64,000 nucleotides of DNA from DATBHM01 sp963772375 (GCA_963772375.1 CAVYXG010000001.1:1054001-1118000), one strand, 5' to 3'. Positions 15,632 through 23,599 are shown, counted from the stretch's first letter. Program-made: numbers and translations. The notes: a model not told the origin generated them from the sequence alone.

Positions 15632-16828
15632 TCAACCGACGAGTGTCGGCCTGCGGCCCCTCATGCGTCGAGCAACGCCGATGAAGACGGGCACGGCGGC
15701 GAGCTCGACGACGATGCAGAACGCGACCGCAGCGCCGGCGGACAGCGCGAGCAGGCCACCGATCGCGGCGCTCCCGACGAACCAGGCGACGCCGTAGCCC
15801 GCGGTGAACAACCCGTAGGCAGAGGCCCGGCGCTCCGCCGGCACCATCCCGGCGACCGCCGCGGGGACGATCGACTCGTGCACGCCCATCCCGATCCCCC
15901 ACAGCGAGGAGCCCACGAGCGCGGCGACGAACCCCCCGAGGAAGACCAGCGGCGCGAACAGGGCGGTCACGATCGTGAGTGGGATCAGCACGCGGATCCC
16001 ACTGCGGTCGAACTGTCGACCGAACAGCAGCGACGCCAGCCCGCTCACGCCCATCGCGACCGCGTAGAAGACCGGCGTCCATCCCGAGGACACCGTTCCA
16101 GCCGTCTCGAAATGGAAGGCGATCAGGGGGAAGTCCGCGAAGCCCGCCGCCACAAGCGCCGCGCCGGCGAGATAGAGCCAGAACACGCGTGGGAGGCCTT
16201 CCGTGTGGATGTCGGGCGGGTGTGACTCCAGGTCCTCGGGCCGCGGATACAGCAGGCGGGCAATGGCGAGCAGCACCAGCATGATGGCGGCCGGGATGGC
16301 CAGTACGGCGAATGCAAGGCGGTAGTCGCCCTGGTGGAAAGCCAGGATCAGGGCGATCATGAGCGGGCCGACCATGGCTCCGGCCTGGTCGAGCGCCTCG
16401 TGGACGCCGAACGCCCACCCGTGCCCGATCTCGCTCCCCGCATGCGAGAGCATGACGTCGCGTGGCGGGTTCCTTGTGGCCTTGCCCACGCGCTCGAGGA
16501 CGATCAGCACTGCGGCCACCTGCCACGACCCGGCGAGCGCCAACAACGGCACCACGGTCATCTGGAGGATGTAGCCTGAGATCGTGATGGGCCAGAACTT
16601 GCGGGTCCGATCGGCCACCCGGCCGGACACGAGACGGAGCCCGTAGCCGAGCAGCTCGCCGAACCCGGTGATGACGCCCACGGCGAACGCGCCGGCGCCC
16701 AGGGTGGCCAGGAAGGGTCCGATGATCGAGCGCGAACCCTCGTACGTGAAGTCGGCGAAGAAGCTCATGACGCCGACCATCAGCACGAAGCGCAACGCGC
16801 GAGCGCGCTTGGTCGTTGCCCCCTTCAC
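15632..16828 (-). CDS. MFS transporter
   Basis: This is an approximately 398-residue permease with 11-12 membrane helices. The N-terminal segment reads FVLMVGVMSFFADFTYEGSR, and the loop motif is RLVSGRVADRTRKFWP. The start is set at GTG 16828 because it overlaps the stop of the upstream NUDIX gene (GTGA); a longer frame from 16903 would run inside that gene. It is the last gene of the operon headed by fluoride riboswitch C and converges on enolase with 12 bases between them. Substrate unknown; a role in exporting a fluoride-stress metabolite or an anion is a guess from context. Confidence 0.85.
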   Translation of the reverse strand: MKGATTKRARALRFVLMVGVMSFFADFTYEGSRSIIGPFLATLGAGAFAVGVITGFGELLGYGLRLVSGRVADRTRKFWPITISGYILQMTVVPLLALAGSWQVAAVLIVLERVGKATRNPPRDVMLSHAGSEIGHGWAFGVHEALDQAGAMVGPLMIALILAFHQGDYRLAFAVLAIPAAIMLVLLAIARLLYPRPEDLESHPPDIHTEGLPRVFWLYLAGAALVAAGFADFPLIAFHFETAGTVSSGWTPVFYAVAMGVSGLASLLFGRQFDRSGIRVLIPLTIVTALFAPLVFLGGFVAALVGSSLWGIGMGVHESIVPAAVAGMVPAERRASAYGLFTAGYGVAWFVGSAAIGGLLALSAGAAVAFCIVVELAAVPVFIGVARRMRGRRPTLVG

Positions 16829-17310
16829 GGCCTGCCGTCTCCGCGCATCGACCGCCAGACGTTCCCGAGATACGGCGCCGAGTCGGCGAAGCCGTTCCGC
16901 CACGCCCCCCGCAGGTTGCCGGCCACCGGTGGATACAGCCGGATCTGCCCGAGCTCCTCGATGGGAACGAAACGCGGCAGCTCGAGCTGGCTGTAGGAGA
17001 GGGGTTCCGTCCTGCGATCGAGCAGCTCGCTGGCGAAGACCACGTCGATCAATCGTCGACCTTCGCGGGGGTCGATTCCCTCCCAGACGAATTGCACGCG
17101 GCCGGCCTTGATCCGCAGCCCGGTTTCCTCCATGACCTCTCGTTCCACTGCCGCCGATGCGACTTCGTTCTCGACGGGGTGGCCGCCCGGGAGGACCCAG
17201 TAGCTCCTTTCTCTGCGAGTGTGCAGCACGAGGAGGATCCGCTCGTCCCGCATCACGATGGCCGAGCTGCGCAGCTCGACCGCGATCCGATCGGACGTCT
17301 TCATCGCCAT
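16825..17310 (-). CDS. NUDIX hydrolase
   Basis: This encodes about 161 residues. The Nudix box GGHPVENEVASAAVEREVME plus ETG fits G-x5-E-x7-REUxEExGU (residues about 48-70), which binds the divalent metal for pyrophosphohydrolase chemistry on nucleoside diphosphate-X substrates. The start ATG 17310 is preceded by GGAGG with a 7-base gap; the upstream GTG 17328 would lie before that ribosome site. The gene overlaps the following MFS start by four bases and lies 42 bases after the DUF190 gene, in the riboswitch C operon. Substrate unknown. Confidence 0.87.
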   Translation of the reverse strand: MAMKTSDRIAVELRSSAIVMRDERILLVLHTRRERSYWVLPGGHPVENEVASAAVEREVMEETGLRIKAGRVQFVWEGIDPREGRRLIDVVFASELLDRRTEPLSYSQLELPRFVPIEELGQIRLYPPVAGNLRGAWRNGFADSAPYLGNVWRSMRGDGRP

Positions 17311-17352
17311 ACGATTTCCTCCGGTCACGTCCTGGTCAGTGGTGCCAGGCGG

Positions 17353-17754
17353 TCAGGAACTGCCGGCAGATCCTTCTTGCCGGTCGGAAGCCATGGCTGC
17401 ATCGAAACTGTCGATCTGCCCCTGACTACCCCGGTAGGCGATGATCCGGACCTTCTCGAGCGTCACCATGCCCTCCGAGATCATCTCGTCGAGCTGAGGG
17501 AGGATCCCTCGGATGCGTTCGGCCGTGTCGACGATCTCGATCACGACCGGAAGATCCTCCGACAGGCGCAGGATCCTGGACGTGTGAATGCGGGAGTCCG
17601 CACCGAAGCCCTCGATGCCCCGCAGGACCGTCGCGCCGGCGAGGCCCTCGGACCGAATCAACTGGACGATCGCCTCGTAGAGCGGCTTGCCGTGCCATCG
17701 ATCGGACTCACCGATGAACACCCTGAGCAGTTCCCCCTGACCCTCTGCCCTCAT
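17353..17754 (-). CDS. DUF190 family (PII-like) protein
   Basis: This 133-residue protein fits the DUF190 family, small ferredoxin-like-fold proteins resembling PII signalling proteins: LLRVFIGESDRWHGKPLYEAIVQ at the N-terminus, GLAGATVLRGIEGFG and LSEDLPVVIEIVDTAERI in the middle. In many genomes DUF190 genes sit beside crcB (fluoride channel) genes. That link fits its place here behind fluoride riboswitch C, although no crcB is in the window. ATG 17754 has an AAGGGAG Shine-Dalgarno eight bases upstream. Ligand unknown. Confidence 0.85.
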   Translation of the reverse strand: MRAEGQGELLRVFIGESDRWHGKPLYEAIVQLIRSEGLAGATVLRGIEGFGADSRIHTSRILRLSEDLPVVIEIVDTAERIRGILPQLDEMISEGMVTLEKVRIIAYRGSQGQIDSFDAAMASDRQEGSAGSS

Positions 17755-17777
17755 CGTCCGACTCCCTTCCCGTTCGG

Positions 17778-18281
17778 TCAGTCCGGCCTGATCCTGCGGA
17801 AGAACTCCAGCGTCCGCCGGCGGCGGGCCTCGTTCGACTCGTACTCCGGCCGCGAGTAGGTCTCGACCGCGAGCGTGTTGTCCCAGTTCACGCGGGGAAG
17901 AACGGTGTTCGGGTCGAGTCCGACTCGCCGCACCTCCTCCTCGAGCCGGCGGATCTCGGCACGGAGCGCCTTCGCCTTCTCCTTCAGCGGGGGCACGATG
18001 TCCCGGTTCAGTTCGAGCTCGTGCTCGTAGGTCATCCGCTCCAGCTCCGACGCCCTGGCGAAACGGTCGCGACCCGTGGCGTAGTCGAAGCGGTGGACAG
18101 CGGTCAGGGCGAGAGCACCGACCGCCTCCGCTGCCCATTCGACCCCGGCATCGTCCGGAGTCTTGAGGACGGTCAACCCACGGTCGATGACGCGGTCGAC
18201 CAGCTCATCCGCGTCCGTTTCGGGATACGCGCGCTGCAGGCGTTCCCAGTCGACGGCAAGGATCCGCAGCTCGGTCGTCAC
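17778..18281 (-). CDS. Hypothetical protein with coiled-coil segment (GTPase operon)
   Basis: This 167-residue protein starts MTTELRILAVDWERLQRAYP. The middle (residues about 85-115) is heptad-like and charged (LKEKAKALRAEIRRLEEEV), predicting a coiled coil; the C-terminus is strongly basic (EARRRRTLEFFRRIRPD). No membrane segment or catalytic motif is seen. Its ATG overlaps the stop of the 146-residue gene upstream (18278-18281), and the dynamin-like GTPase precedes that, so the three probably act together, perhaps as GTPase partners. Family not recognised. Confidence 0.65.
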   Translation of the reverse strand: MTTELRILAVDWERLQRAYPETDADELVDRVIDRGLTVLKTPDDAGVEWAAEAVGALALTAVHRFDYATGRDRFARASELERMTYEHELELNRDIVPPLKEKAKALRAEIRRLEEEVRRVGLDPNTVLPRVNWDNTLAVETYSRPEYESNEARRRRTLEFFRRIRPD

Positions 18282-18718
18282 CGGCTGGGCCCCCCGTTGC
18301 GTCCCGCGATCGAGGCCCGGAGCGCGCTGATGCGCTCCTCGTACAGCTCGATCTCCCCCTCGAGCTTGGGGATCATCCAGTTGCGGGTGACCGCGACCCC
18401 CTTGCCCCGCATGCGGGCGACGAGCTCCGACTGGTCCGCGGTGCTGCTCTTCTCGTGCAACCAGAACCGAAGCGTCGGAAGGATCGTTCGGGCCCGCGAG
18501 GCAACATGCTCGAGCCCCCCGCGCGCCTCCAGGTCCGTCACGTTCGCACGGAGACGCTCCGCGAGCATCTCGAACAGGCCGGCGTAGACGACGTGTCGGA
18601 GATCGCGTTCGTCCGTCGGAAGTCCCGTTCGGTCCTGGATCGTCAATGCGACCGTGCGGTCTGACACACTCCGCTCGTCGAGCTCCCGTTCGATGCCGGC
18701 AAACGGGTCGGCGGTCAC
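18278..18718 (-). CDS. Hypothetical helical protein coupled to dynamin-like GTPase
   Basis: This encodes 146 residues, predicted mostly helical, starting MTADPFAGIERELDERSVSD. It contains a basic patch and a predicted coiled coil near the end (EGEIELYEERISALRASI). No recognised domain. The ATG overlaps the stop of the dynamin-like gene (ATGA at 18715-18718) and its own stop overlaps the next ATG, so the stoichiometry of the three products is probably linked. It is under control of fluoride riboswitch C by position. Confidence 0.65.
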   Translation of the reverse strand: MTADPFAGIERELDERSVSDRTVALTIQDRTGLPTDERDLRHVVYAGLFEMLAERLRANVTDLEARGGLEHVASRARTILPTLRFWLHEKSSTADQSELVARMRGKGVAVTRNWMIPKLEGEIELYEERISALRASIAGRNGGPSR

Positions 18719-20496
18719 GACGCCATCTCCTTGTCGACGTCCACGTGGAAGCGGTCGAGGAGCCGGTCGAGCTCGCCCAGGCCTTCCTCGAGCGCCGCGC
18801 CGCGGGCGGTCAGGGCGCCCACGCAGGCGTCGACGGCTTCAGCGGCGCCGGCACGCTGCCGACGCGCGCGCTCCAGGCCGGATCGGAGGCTCTCGATCGT
18901 GGCGTCCAGCCGGGTGTCGAGGTCTCGTTCGAGCTCTCGGCGTGACCGATCCAGCCGCTGATCGAAGTCCCAACGCATCCGGCCGCGGTGGCGATCGACC
19001 AGCATGGGGACCCGCTCCCTGACGTCTTTCAGCAGCAGACGGCGGGCGGCCTTCTCCGTGAGGAGACGCCGCATGTCCGGGAGGATGGCCTCGCCTAGTG
19101 TCAGCTCCTCGAAGAACCGGTACGAGAACCGCGTGTCCGCATCGATGCCCTCCGGGACACTCCCGACCTGTAGGTCGATTTCGAGCAGGCTGGCAGTGAT
19201 CTCGATCGTTCGCCGGACCAGCGAGTTGGTCTCCTGCACGAACCTGGTCGTCGCCGTCCGAAACCGGTCCGCCACCTTCCGTTCCTCCTCGCGCCGCCAC
19301 GCGTCGAGACGGCGACGAATGGCGTCGCGGATCGCCTCCTCGACCTCCGAGCGCGCCGTCCTCGGGTCATCGAGGTCATTCACGTACTGTTCGCAGTCGT
19401 CGAGGACGGCGGCGGTGGCCTGCGCCCTGAGCTCGTCGAGATCGGATTCCACAGCGGACAGGAGCTCCTCGGACGCATGGCGGAGCAAGGTCCGCACGTC
19501 GTCCCGGGCGAGGCGCACATCGGCGAAGGCCCGCTCGATCTCCGCGATCACCTGGGCGAACTCCTGCTCCGGGATCCGCATCGCTCGTTCCTCGACGTCG
19601 ACGGAGTTCATCTCGTCGATGGTGGCCTTCCGGAGCCGTCGGGCGGCCGACGCCAGGATGACCCTGCCCTTGTCGTGGAGCAGGAAGTCGCGGAAGTCGC
19701 GGACGAACCGGTCGAAGCCGGTGGTTGCGGCCTCGTGGCGGTGGCCCCGCGTCTCGCTCGGCTCGATGGCCCGCAGGGCGCTGACCGGGTACACCTGAAC
19801 CGTGCGATCGAGGACGCTCGCCAGGACGTCCTCGGTGAACGCCACCGCCTCGGCGAGGTCCCGTTCCGAAAGGTAGTCGGCCTTGTTGAGGATGAAGAAC
19901 GTGCGGGCCGACTCGTCTCGGACATGATCGAGGAACTGTTGTTCGCTGCGAGAGATCGGCGGATCGGCCGACGTGAGGAATATCGCCGCGTCGGCCTCGG
20001 GAAGGAACGCGAGCGCCGCGTCCGTGTTGTGCTCGTAGATGCTCCCGACGCCGGGGGTGTCCACCAGGACGACGCCGTCCTGGAGGGCATCGGCCGGGTA
20101 CTCCAGCACCACACGGTCGACGCGGCGATGGTTCTCGGGATTGCCGCGCTCGGTCACATAGGTCGCCAGCTCATCCAGCCCGACCTCTTCGATGCGTCCG
20201 TCGAGGAACCGAACTTCGGCGCGGGCCGACGGTCCCCACTGGACGAGGGTGACGACCGACGTGAGCGGCACGACGGCCGTCGGCAGGATGTTCGCTCCCA
20301 GCAGGGCGTTCACGAATGTCGTCTTGCCCCGCTTGAACTCCCCGACGACCACGACGGTGAATCGCCCGGTCTCCAGCGACGTCCTCGTGCCCACGATGAC
20401 CGATGCGAGCGGAGAATCTGGGAGTCCGGCGAGCCGCTCGAAGGCCGTGAGCAGAGCTTCGAGCTCCTGCCTGGCCTCTGCGTACGTCTCGCCCAT
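18715..20496 (-). CDS. Dynamin-family GTPase
   Basis: This encodes 593 residues from ATG 20496. The GTPase motifs of bacterial dynamin-like proteins are present: G1 GEFKRGKTTFVNALLG (near residue 50), a G2 threonine in PTAVVPLTSVV, G3 VDTPGVGSIYEHN, and G4 FILNKADYL. Long helical and coiled-coil regions rich in charged residues follow (residues about 300-590), as in the dynamin stalk; no transmembrane pair is obvious. Bacterial dynamins remodel or protect membranes. The ATG at 20496 is preferred over GTG 20517 because the latter falls inside the riboswitch hairpin. It is the first gene of the operon with DUF190, NUDIX and MFS genes. Confidence 0.88.
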   Translation of the reverse strand: MGETYAEARQELEALLTAFERLAGLPDSPLASVIVGTRTSLETGRFTVVVVGEFKRGKTTFVNALLGANILPTAVVPLTSVVTLVQWGPSARAEVRFLDGRIEEVGLDELATYVTERGNPENHRRVDRVVLEYPADALQDGVVLVDTPGVGSIYEHNTDAALAFLPEADAAIFLTSADPPISRSEQQFLDHVRDESARTFFILNKADYLSERDLAEAVAFTEDVLASVLDRTVQVYPVSALRAIEPSETRGHRHEAATTGFDRFVRDFRDFLLHDKGRVILASAARRLRKATIDEMNSVDVEERAMRIPEQEFAQVIAEIERAFADVRLARDDVRTLLRHASEELLSAVESDLDELRAQATAAVLDDCEQYVNDLDDPRTARSEVEEAIRDAIRRRLDAWRREEERKVADRFRTATTRFVQETNSLVRRTIEITASLLEIDLQVGSVPEGIDADTRFSYRFFEELTLGEAILPDMRRLLTEKAARRLLLKDVRERVPMLVDRHRGRMRWDFDQRLDRSRRELERDLDTRLDATIESLRSGLERARRQRAGAAEAVDACVGALTARGAALEEGLGELDRLLDRFHVDVDKEMAS

Positions 20497-20502
20497 CAAA
20501 AC

Positions 20503-20566
20503 GGCCCCCACCTTCACTGGTAGGAGCCATCAGCCGAGTCGGCGTTAGGCGAGCTCCATCGCCTCG
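20503..20566 (-). promoter_or_regulatory. Fluoride (crcB-motif) riboswitch C, upstream of dynamin-like operon
   Basis: The minus-strand aptamer reads GGCGATGGAGCTCGCC (20563-20548), TAAC, the P2 hairpin GCCG-ACT-CGGC and TGATGGCTCCTACC (to 20519). Loop GGAGC pairs with GCTCC (pseudoknot). The aptamer end GGCTCCTACC (20528-20519) can instead pair over ten base pairs (two G-U) with GGTGGGGGCC (20512-20503) across the loop AGTGAA. That strand overlaps the Shine-Dalgarno-like AAGGTGG before ATG 20496. This is the same switching layout as riboswitch B, and the aptamer core is nearly identical, suggesting duplication. Confidence 0.9.
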
Positions 20567-20901
20567 TCGAAGTATAGGCCGACTGCGTTGCCCGAGCTGT
20601 CGCGGCCGACCAAGCCGCGAGCGCGTACTACCATGCCATCGCCCCGACGCGCCGATGGACCCGCAAGGGCCCACGCCCCGGCGCCTCGGGGCATTTCGCT
20701 GCCGAGCGCGCCAAGTGCGAAAGCCGAGCGATCGGACATCAGAAAGTGCCCTCTACCAGGCCATACAGCCTGAGATTAGTCAATACCGCCGTGGACCTGA
20801 GAGGACTGTTTTCGAACCGGCAATTCGGACAAACCATCCGAGAGTTGGCCCGAAGATTGAGGTCGGTGCCTGGCTCCACCTAGTTCATTTTAGGTGAAAG
20901 G
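20567..20901. other. Intergenic region with repeat copy and small palindrome
   Basis: There is no convincing gene in these 335 bases. They should hold the promoter for the dynamin-like operon (minus strand) and for the membrane protein gene (plus strand). One copy of a 25-base direct repeat lies at 20811-20835, and CACCTA (20877-20882) and TAGGTG (20891-20896) form a short palindrome just before the GTG at 20902. A 64-codon minus frame in the left half has no ribosome site and no recognisable content. Confidence 0.5.
20811..20835 (+). repeat. 25-bp direct repeat, copy 1
   Basis: TTCGAACCGGCAATTCGGAC plus AAACC, identical to copy 2 at 20990-21014, 179 bases downstream. It is intergenic. The TTCGAACC core looks like a tRNA T-loop, but no tRNA can be folded around it. 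Confidence 0.8.
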
Positions 20902-21408
20902 GTGCGAAACGAACAGCCAGGTCGGGCACCCCTGCATGCGGGAGCTCCCCCTTCCCAGGCACGACGCCACCGCTCTGCGGTGGACGGCGTTCGAACCGGC
21001 AATTCGGACAAACCCGTCTTCTTGATCACCGCCGTTCTGCTAACGCTGACGGTCATGTTCGCAGTGTCGTGGCGAGAGGCGCGTCTTGCGTTCATGGTCC
21101 TTGGCGTCGCGGAGGTCGCGGCCGCCTGGTGGCTGACCAGGCGCCTCCCGGTTCGGCCAGCCTCTGTCCTCGAGCTGTGGATCGCCTCCGCCGCGGCCGT
21201 AGTGCTCGGGGTCGGCCTTGCGGCGATCCTCCCGTCGACCGGCGTCCCGTGCGACTGCCCGGGAGGCTTCGCCTGCAACTGTCCCATCGATCACCACGTC
21301 GTGCTTCGGATGTGCCTCGGGGTCGGTGGTCTCGTTGTCGCATCAGCTCTTGCGGTCGCAGGAAAAGCGCGAGCCCGTCATCCGATCGGCACGCTACGGC
21401 GCAGATGA
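20902..21408 (+). CDS. Small four-helix membrane protein
   Basis: The 168-residue frame has four hydrophobic segments (VFLITAVLLTLTVMFAV, LAFMVLGVAEVAAAWWL, WIASAAAVVLGVGLAAIL, MCLGVGGLVVASALAVAG) and a cysteine-rich external loop, PCDCPGGFACNCPIDHH, between helices 3 and 4. GTG 20902 is the furthest start. The first 35 residues are low-complexity and include the second repeat copy and a hairpin, so a later start near 21022 is possible. It resembles the small MauE/DoxX-like membrane proteins in size, but I do not assign it. No partner gene is apparent. Confidence 0.55.
   Translation: MRNEQPGRAPLHAGAPPSQARRHRSAVDGVRTGNSDKPVFLITAVLLTLTVMFAVSWREARLAFMVLGVAEVAAAWWLTRRLPVRPASVLELWIASAAAVVLGVGLAAILPSTGVPCDCPGGFACNCPIDHHVVLRMCLGVGGLVVASALAVAGKARARHPIGTLRRR
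20990..21014 (+). repeat. 25-bp direct repeat, copy 2
   Basis: Identical to 20811-20835. This copy lies inside the predicted N-terminal part of the downstream membrane-protein frame (coding for about RTGNSDKP) and directly follows a perfect 7-bp hairpin CCACCGC-TCT-GCGGTGG (20967-20983). The pair may be a recombination footprint. Confidence 0.8.
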
Positions 21409-21473
21409 GATGGCGACATCGTTCATTGGCCGCGCCGTGGAGACCATGGTCTCGCTCGCCCTGTGACCGCGAC

Positions 21474-21836
21474 CTAGGCTCGTGGCTTCCAGAGCCTCCA
21501 CGCGCGCCGGGCGATCGAGAGCTGCCACACCTCAAGCGGGACGAGAAGGACCCATACAAGAAGGAATACGGCCAGGCTGGACTCCCATCCCCTGCCACAG
21601 CACAATCGGAGCACGTCCCAGACGAGCGTCGCTAGGGACGCCAGCGAGGCTAGAGTGACTGTGGCAAGCCCCGCAGAGATGAGGGCGACTCGGCGGTAAC
21701 TCCCAGCTTCCGCCCCTCCACTACGGTGCTCCTCGACGTCCAGGCTTCTTGCCTGTTCGGATGTGAATAGGGTCACCAAGACGAGGAGCAGTCCGAGCAA
21801 CGTCGACGCGTTGCCAACGCGATCGAAGACAGTCAC
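21474..21836 (-). CDS. Small membrane protein, hypothetical
   Basis: This encodes 120 residues with three hydrophobic segments (LLGLLLVLVTLFT near the N-terminus, ALISAGLATVTLASLASLATL in the middle, and SSLAVFLLVWVLLVPLEVW near the C-terminus). The last residues are basic. Its ATG overlaps the stop of the 225-residue gene upstream by four bases, so the two are coupled. No family recognised. The pair may be a soluble/membrane two-component unit, possibly defence-related from its place in the variable region; that is only inference. Confidence 0.6.
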   Translation of the reverse strand: MTVFDRVGNASTLLGLLLVLVTLFTSEQARSLDVEEHRSGGAEAGSYRRVALISAGLATVTLASLASLATLVWDVLRLCCGRGWESSLAVFLLVWVLLVPLEVWQLSIARRAWRLWKPRA

Positions 21837-22510
21837 GGCCTCGATGATCGACGGCCTCCTTCTGATGAGCTGGGACGAGGCAGGCCAAGTTCCGCAAGGG
21901 GGTCGATATCGTTATCGTTCACCCGTGTCGTCTGCGGAATGTCGATCGTACGCGTCCGGCTGTTTGTCACGGCGTCGTCACCAAGGCCGATTCGCTGCAC
22001 CTCATCCCAGGCTGTCTGAAAGTTTGACCCGTCCGAGAACGCGATCACCCATCGAAGCCCCGTAGCGTCCGTTCCCGACGCGGTCACTCGTGCACCCCGC
22101 CGCATTCGCTCGAGGAACTGCTCACGCAGCGCCTCTTCGTAGGTGGCGTGCATGTTTGCGAGGATCGCTCGCGCGTCCGTCGGCAAGGTTCGGAACAGCA
22201 CCTCGACCTCTCTTTGTTCCAGGATTCGCTCAGCTCGCACGGACGCGTGATAAAGAAGCTCCGCACGGAGTGCGACCATCTTGGACGGGACCGTGCCCGA
22301 GCCTGTGATCGTCTCCAGCAGCTGATCCTGCGCGGCCGACATGAGGGCCTGAACGAGCTCCTCGGCCTCAACTTCCTGCGAGCCCGCGAGCGACTGGAAT
22401 CGGCTCACGGCCTTCTCGATCCTGGGATCGTCGCCTTCGGCGACCACGACTACCACCTCCTGGCAGCGCGTCCCGACTGAGGCGCTGCATGCAAGCTTAG
22501 TTTCGACCAC
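21833..22510 (-). CDS. Hypothetical soluble protein coupled to small membrane protein
   Basis: This 225-residue protein is predicted largely helical in residues 30-140 (VQALMSAAQDQLLETI, ALREQFLERMRRGARV), followed by a short beta-rich part (TGLRWVIAFSDGSNFQTAWDEV) and a polar tail. The start at 22510 is uncertain; GTG or ATG codons further in are possible, since the first 20 residues look non-conserved. No catalytic motif is apparent. It is followed by the 120-residue membrane gene with a 4-nt overlap. Confidence 0.55.
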   Translation of the reverse strand: MVETKLACSASVGTRCQEVVVVVAEGDDPRIEKAVSRFQSLAGSQEVEAEELVQALMSAAQDQLLETITGSGTVPSKMVALRAELLYHASVRAERILEQREVEVLFRTLPTDARAILANMHATYEEALREQFLERMRRGARVTASGTDATGLRWVIAFSDGSNFQTAWDEVQRIGLGDDAVTNSRTRTIDIPQTTRVNDNDIDPLAELGLPRPSSSEGGRRSSRP

Positions 22511-22841
22511 GCCACATCAGTCGGCGGGCTCTCCCTAGCCTTCCCGGATACGAGTTGAGGTGACAGGTGGTGAACCCTTGAATTCATCGCTTCATCTCCT
22601 TGGGGGATCTATGCGGAATCCTGCCACGCATGTAACTGCGTATGGTTGGGATGGCCTGACTCCATGCGGCCGCCGCGGGCATCCAAGTCCCGCCGGCGGC
22701 CGTCCGCGGTCGGGCAGGCAAGAACACCGAGGCTCGCCCCACGGTAAGCGTGACGCCGGAGAAGCCGATACTCCAAGGGATGAGGTCCATCCCGACACGC
22801 AGCGATCGAGGTCTCGAGGTGCCGCGAGGCGAGCGTCGATC
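22511..22841. other. Intergenic region upstream of ung
   Basis: These 331 bases separate the minus-strand hypothetical gene from the uracil-DNA glycosylase. An open frame continuous with ung covers 22560-22841, but its translation is polar, arginine-rich and unlike any UDG N-terminus, so I treat it as non-coding. No RNA gene or strong hairpin is seen. Confidence 0.4.
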
Positions 22842-23522
22842 GTGACCGACTCGAATCCGCTGTGTGGGACCGACTGGTGGCCACTGCTCAGGCAGGAGTT
22901 CGATAAGCCGTACTGGAGGGCACTCCAGGCGTTCGTCACGAAGGAACGTCGGCGCTACGGGGCGTACCCGCCTCCCGACAAGGTCTTCACTGCCCTGCAG
23001 CTCACGCCGTGCACCAAGACGAAGGTAGTGATCGTCGGCCAGGACCCGTACCACGGTGCTGGCCAGGCGCACGGCTTGGCATTCTCCGTTCCTCGCGACA
23101 TGCGGGTATCCCCGTCGCTCAGGAACATCCTCCTGGAGCTTCATGCTGATCTGGGCGAGCCGATCCCCAACCACGGCAACCTCGAAGCTTGGGCACGCCG
23201 AGGGGTGCTGCTGCTGAACACGACGTTGACGGTGCGCGCGGGCGTACCGGCCTCACATCGGGGCAGAGGATGGGAGAGGTTTACCGACGAGGTCATCAGA
23301 GTGGTCAACGGGAGGGCCGACCCCGTCTTCATCCTTTGGGGGAACGATGCCCAGCGAAAGAAGAAGCTCATCGACGAACCCGGGCACACAATCATCGAGG
23401 CGCCGCATCCTTCGCCCCGATCCGCATACAGGGGCTTCTTCGAAAGCAAGCCGTTCGGACGAGCCAACTGCGCCCTCGCCGCCGCGGGGAAAGACGAGAT
23501 CGATTGGGCGTTGGTGCATTAG
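22842..23522 (+). CDS. ung: Uracil-DNA glycosylase (family 1)
   Basis: This encodes 226 residues and removes uracil from DNA in base-excision repair. It carries the water-activating loop GQDPYHGAGQAHGLAFSVP (family 1 signature), LLLNTTLTVRAG, and the minor-groove intercalation loop APHPSPRSAYRGFFESKPF. The N-terminal WWPLLRQEFDKPYWRAL matches the usual start of the family, so GTG 22842 is chosen over the 94-codon-longer frame start. The gene stands alone, with variable genes on both sides. In such a region a second ung could be linked to defence against uracil-containing DNA, but nothing in the sequence shows that. Confidence 0.95.
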   Translation: MTDSNPLCGTDWWPLLRQEFDKPYWRALQAFVTKERRRYGAYPPPDKVFTALQLTPCTKTKVVIVGQDPYHGAGQAHGLAFSVPRDMRVSPSLRNILLELHADLGEPIPNHGNLEAWARRGVLLLNTTLTVRAGVPASHRGRGWERFTDEVIRVVNGRADPVFILWGNDAQRKKKLIDEPGHTIIEAPHPSPRSAYRGFFESKPFGRANCALAAAGKDEIDWALVH

Positions 23523-23599
23523 CACACCCCGACTCAAGTCGGGCGCTCGGTGTCGCAGCCGCGAGCCCGACAGGCGGGGGAAGGGGCTAACAGGCGGCC

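Noticed and set aside
20545..20739. 64-codon minus frame before riboswitch C
   Set aside because: It overlaps the aptamer itself and has no Shine-Dalgarno or recognisable composition.
20811..20835. TTCGAACC in the direct repeat looks like a tRNA T-loop
   Set aside because: No acceptor stem, D-arm or anticodon arm can be built around it, so no tRNA is called.
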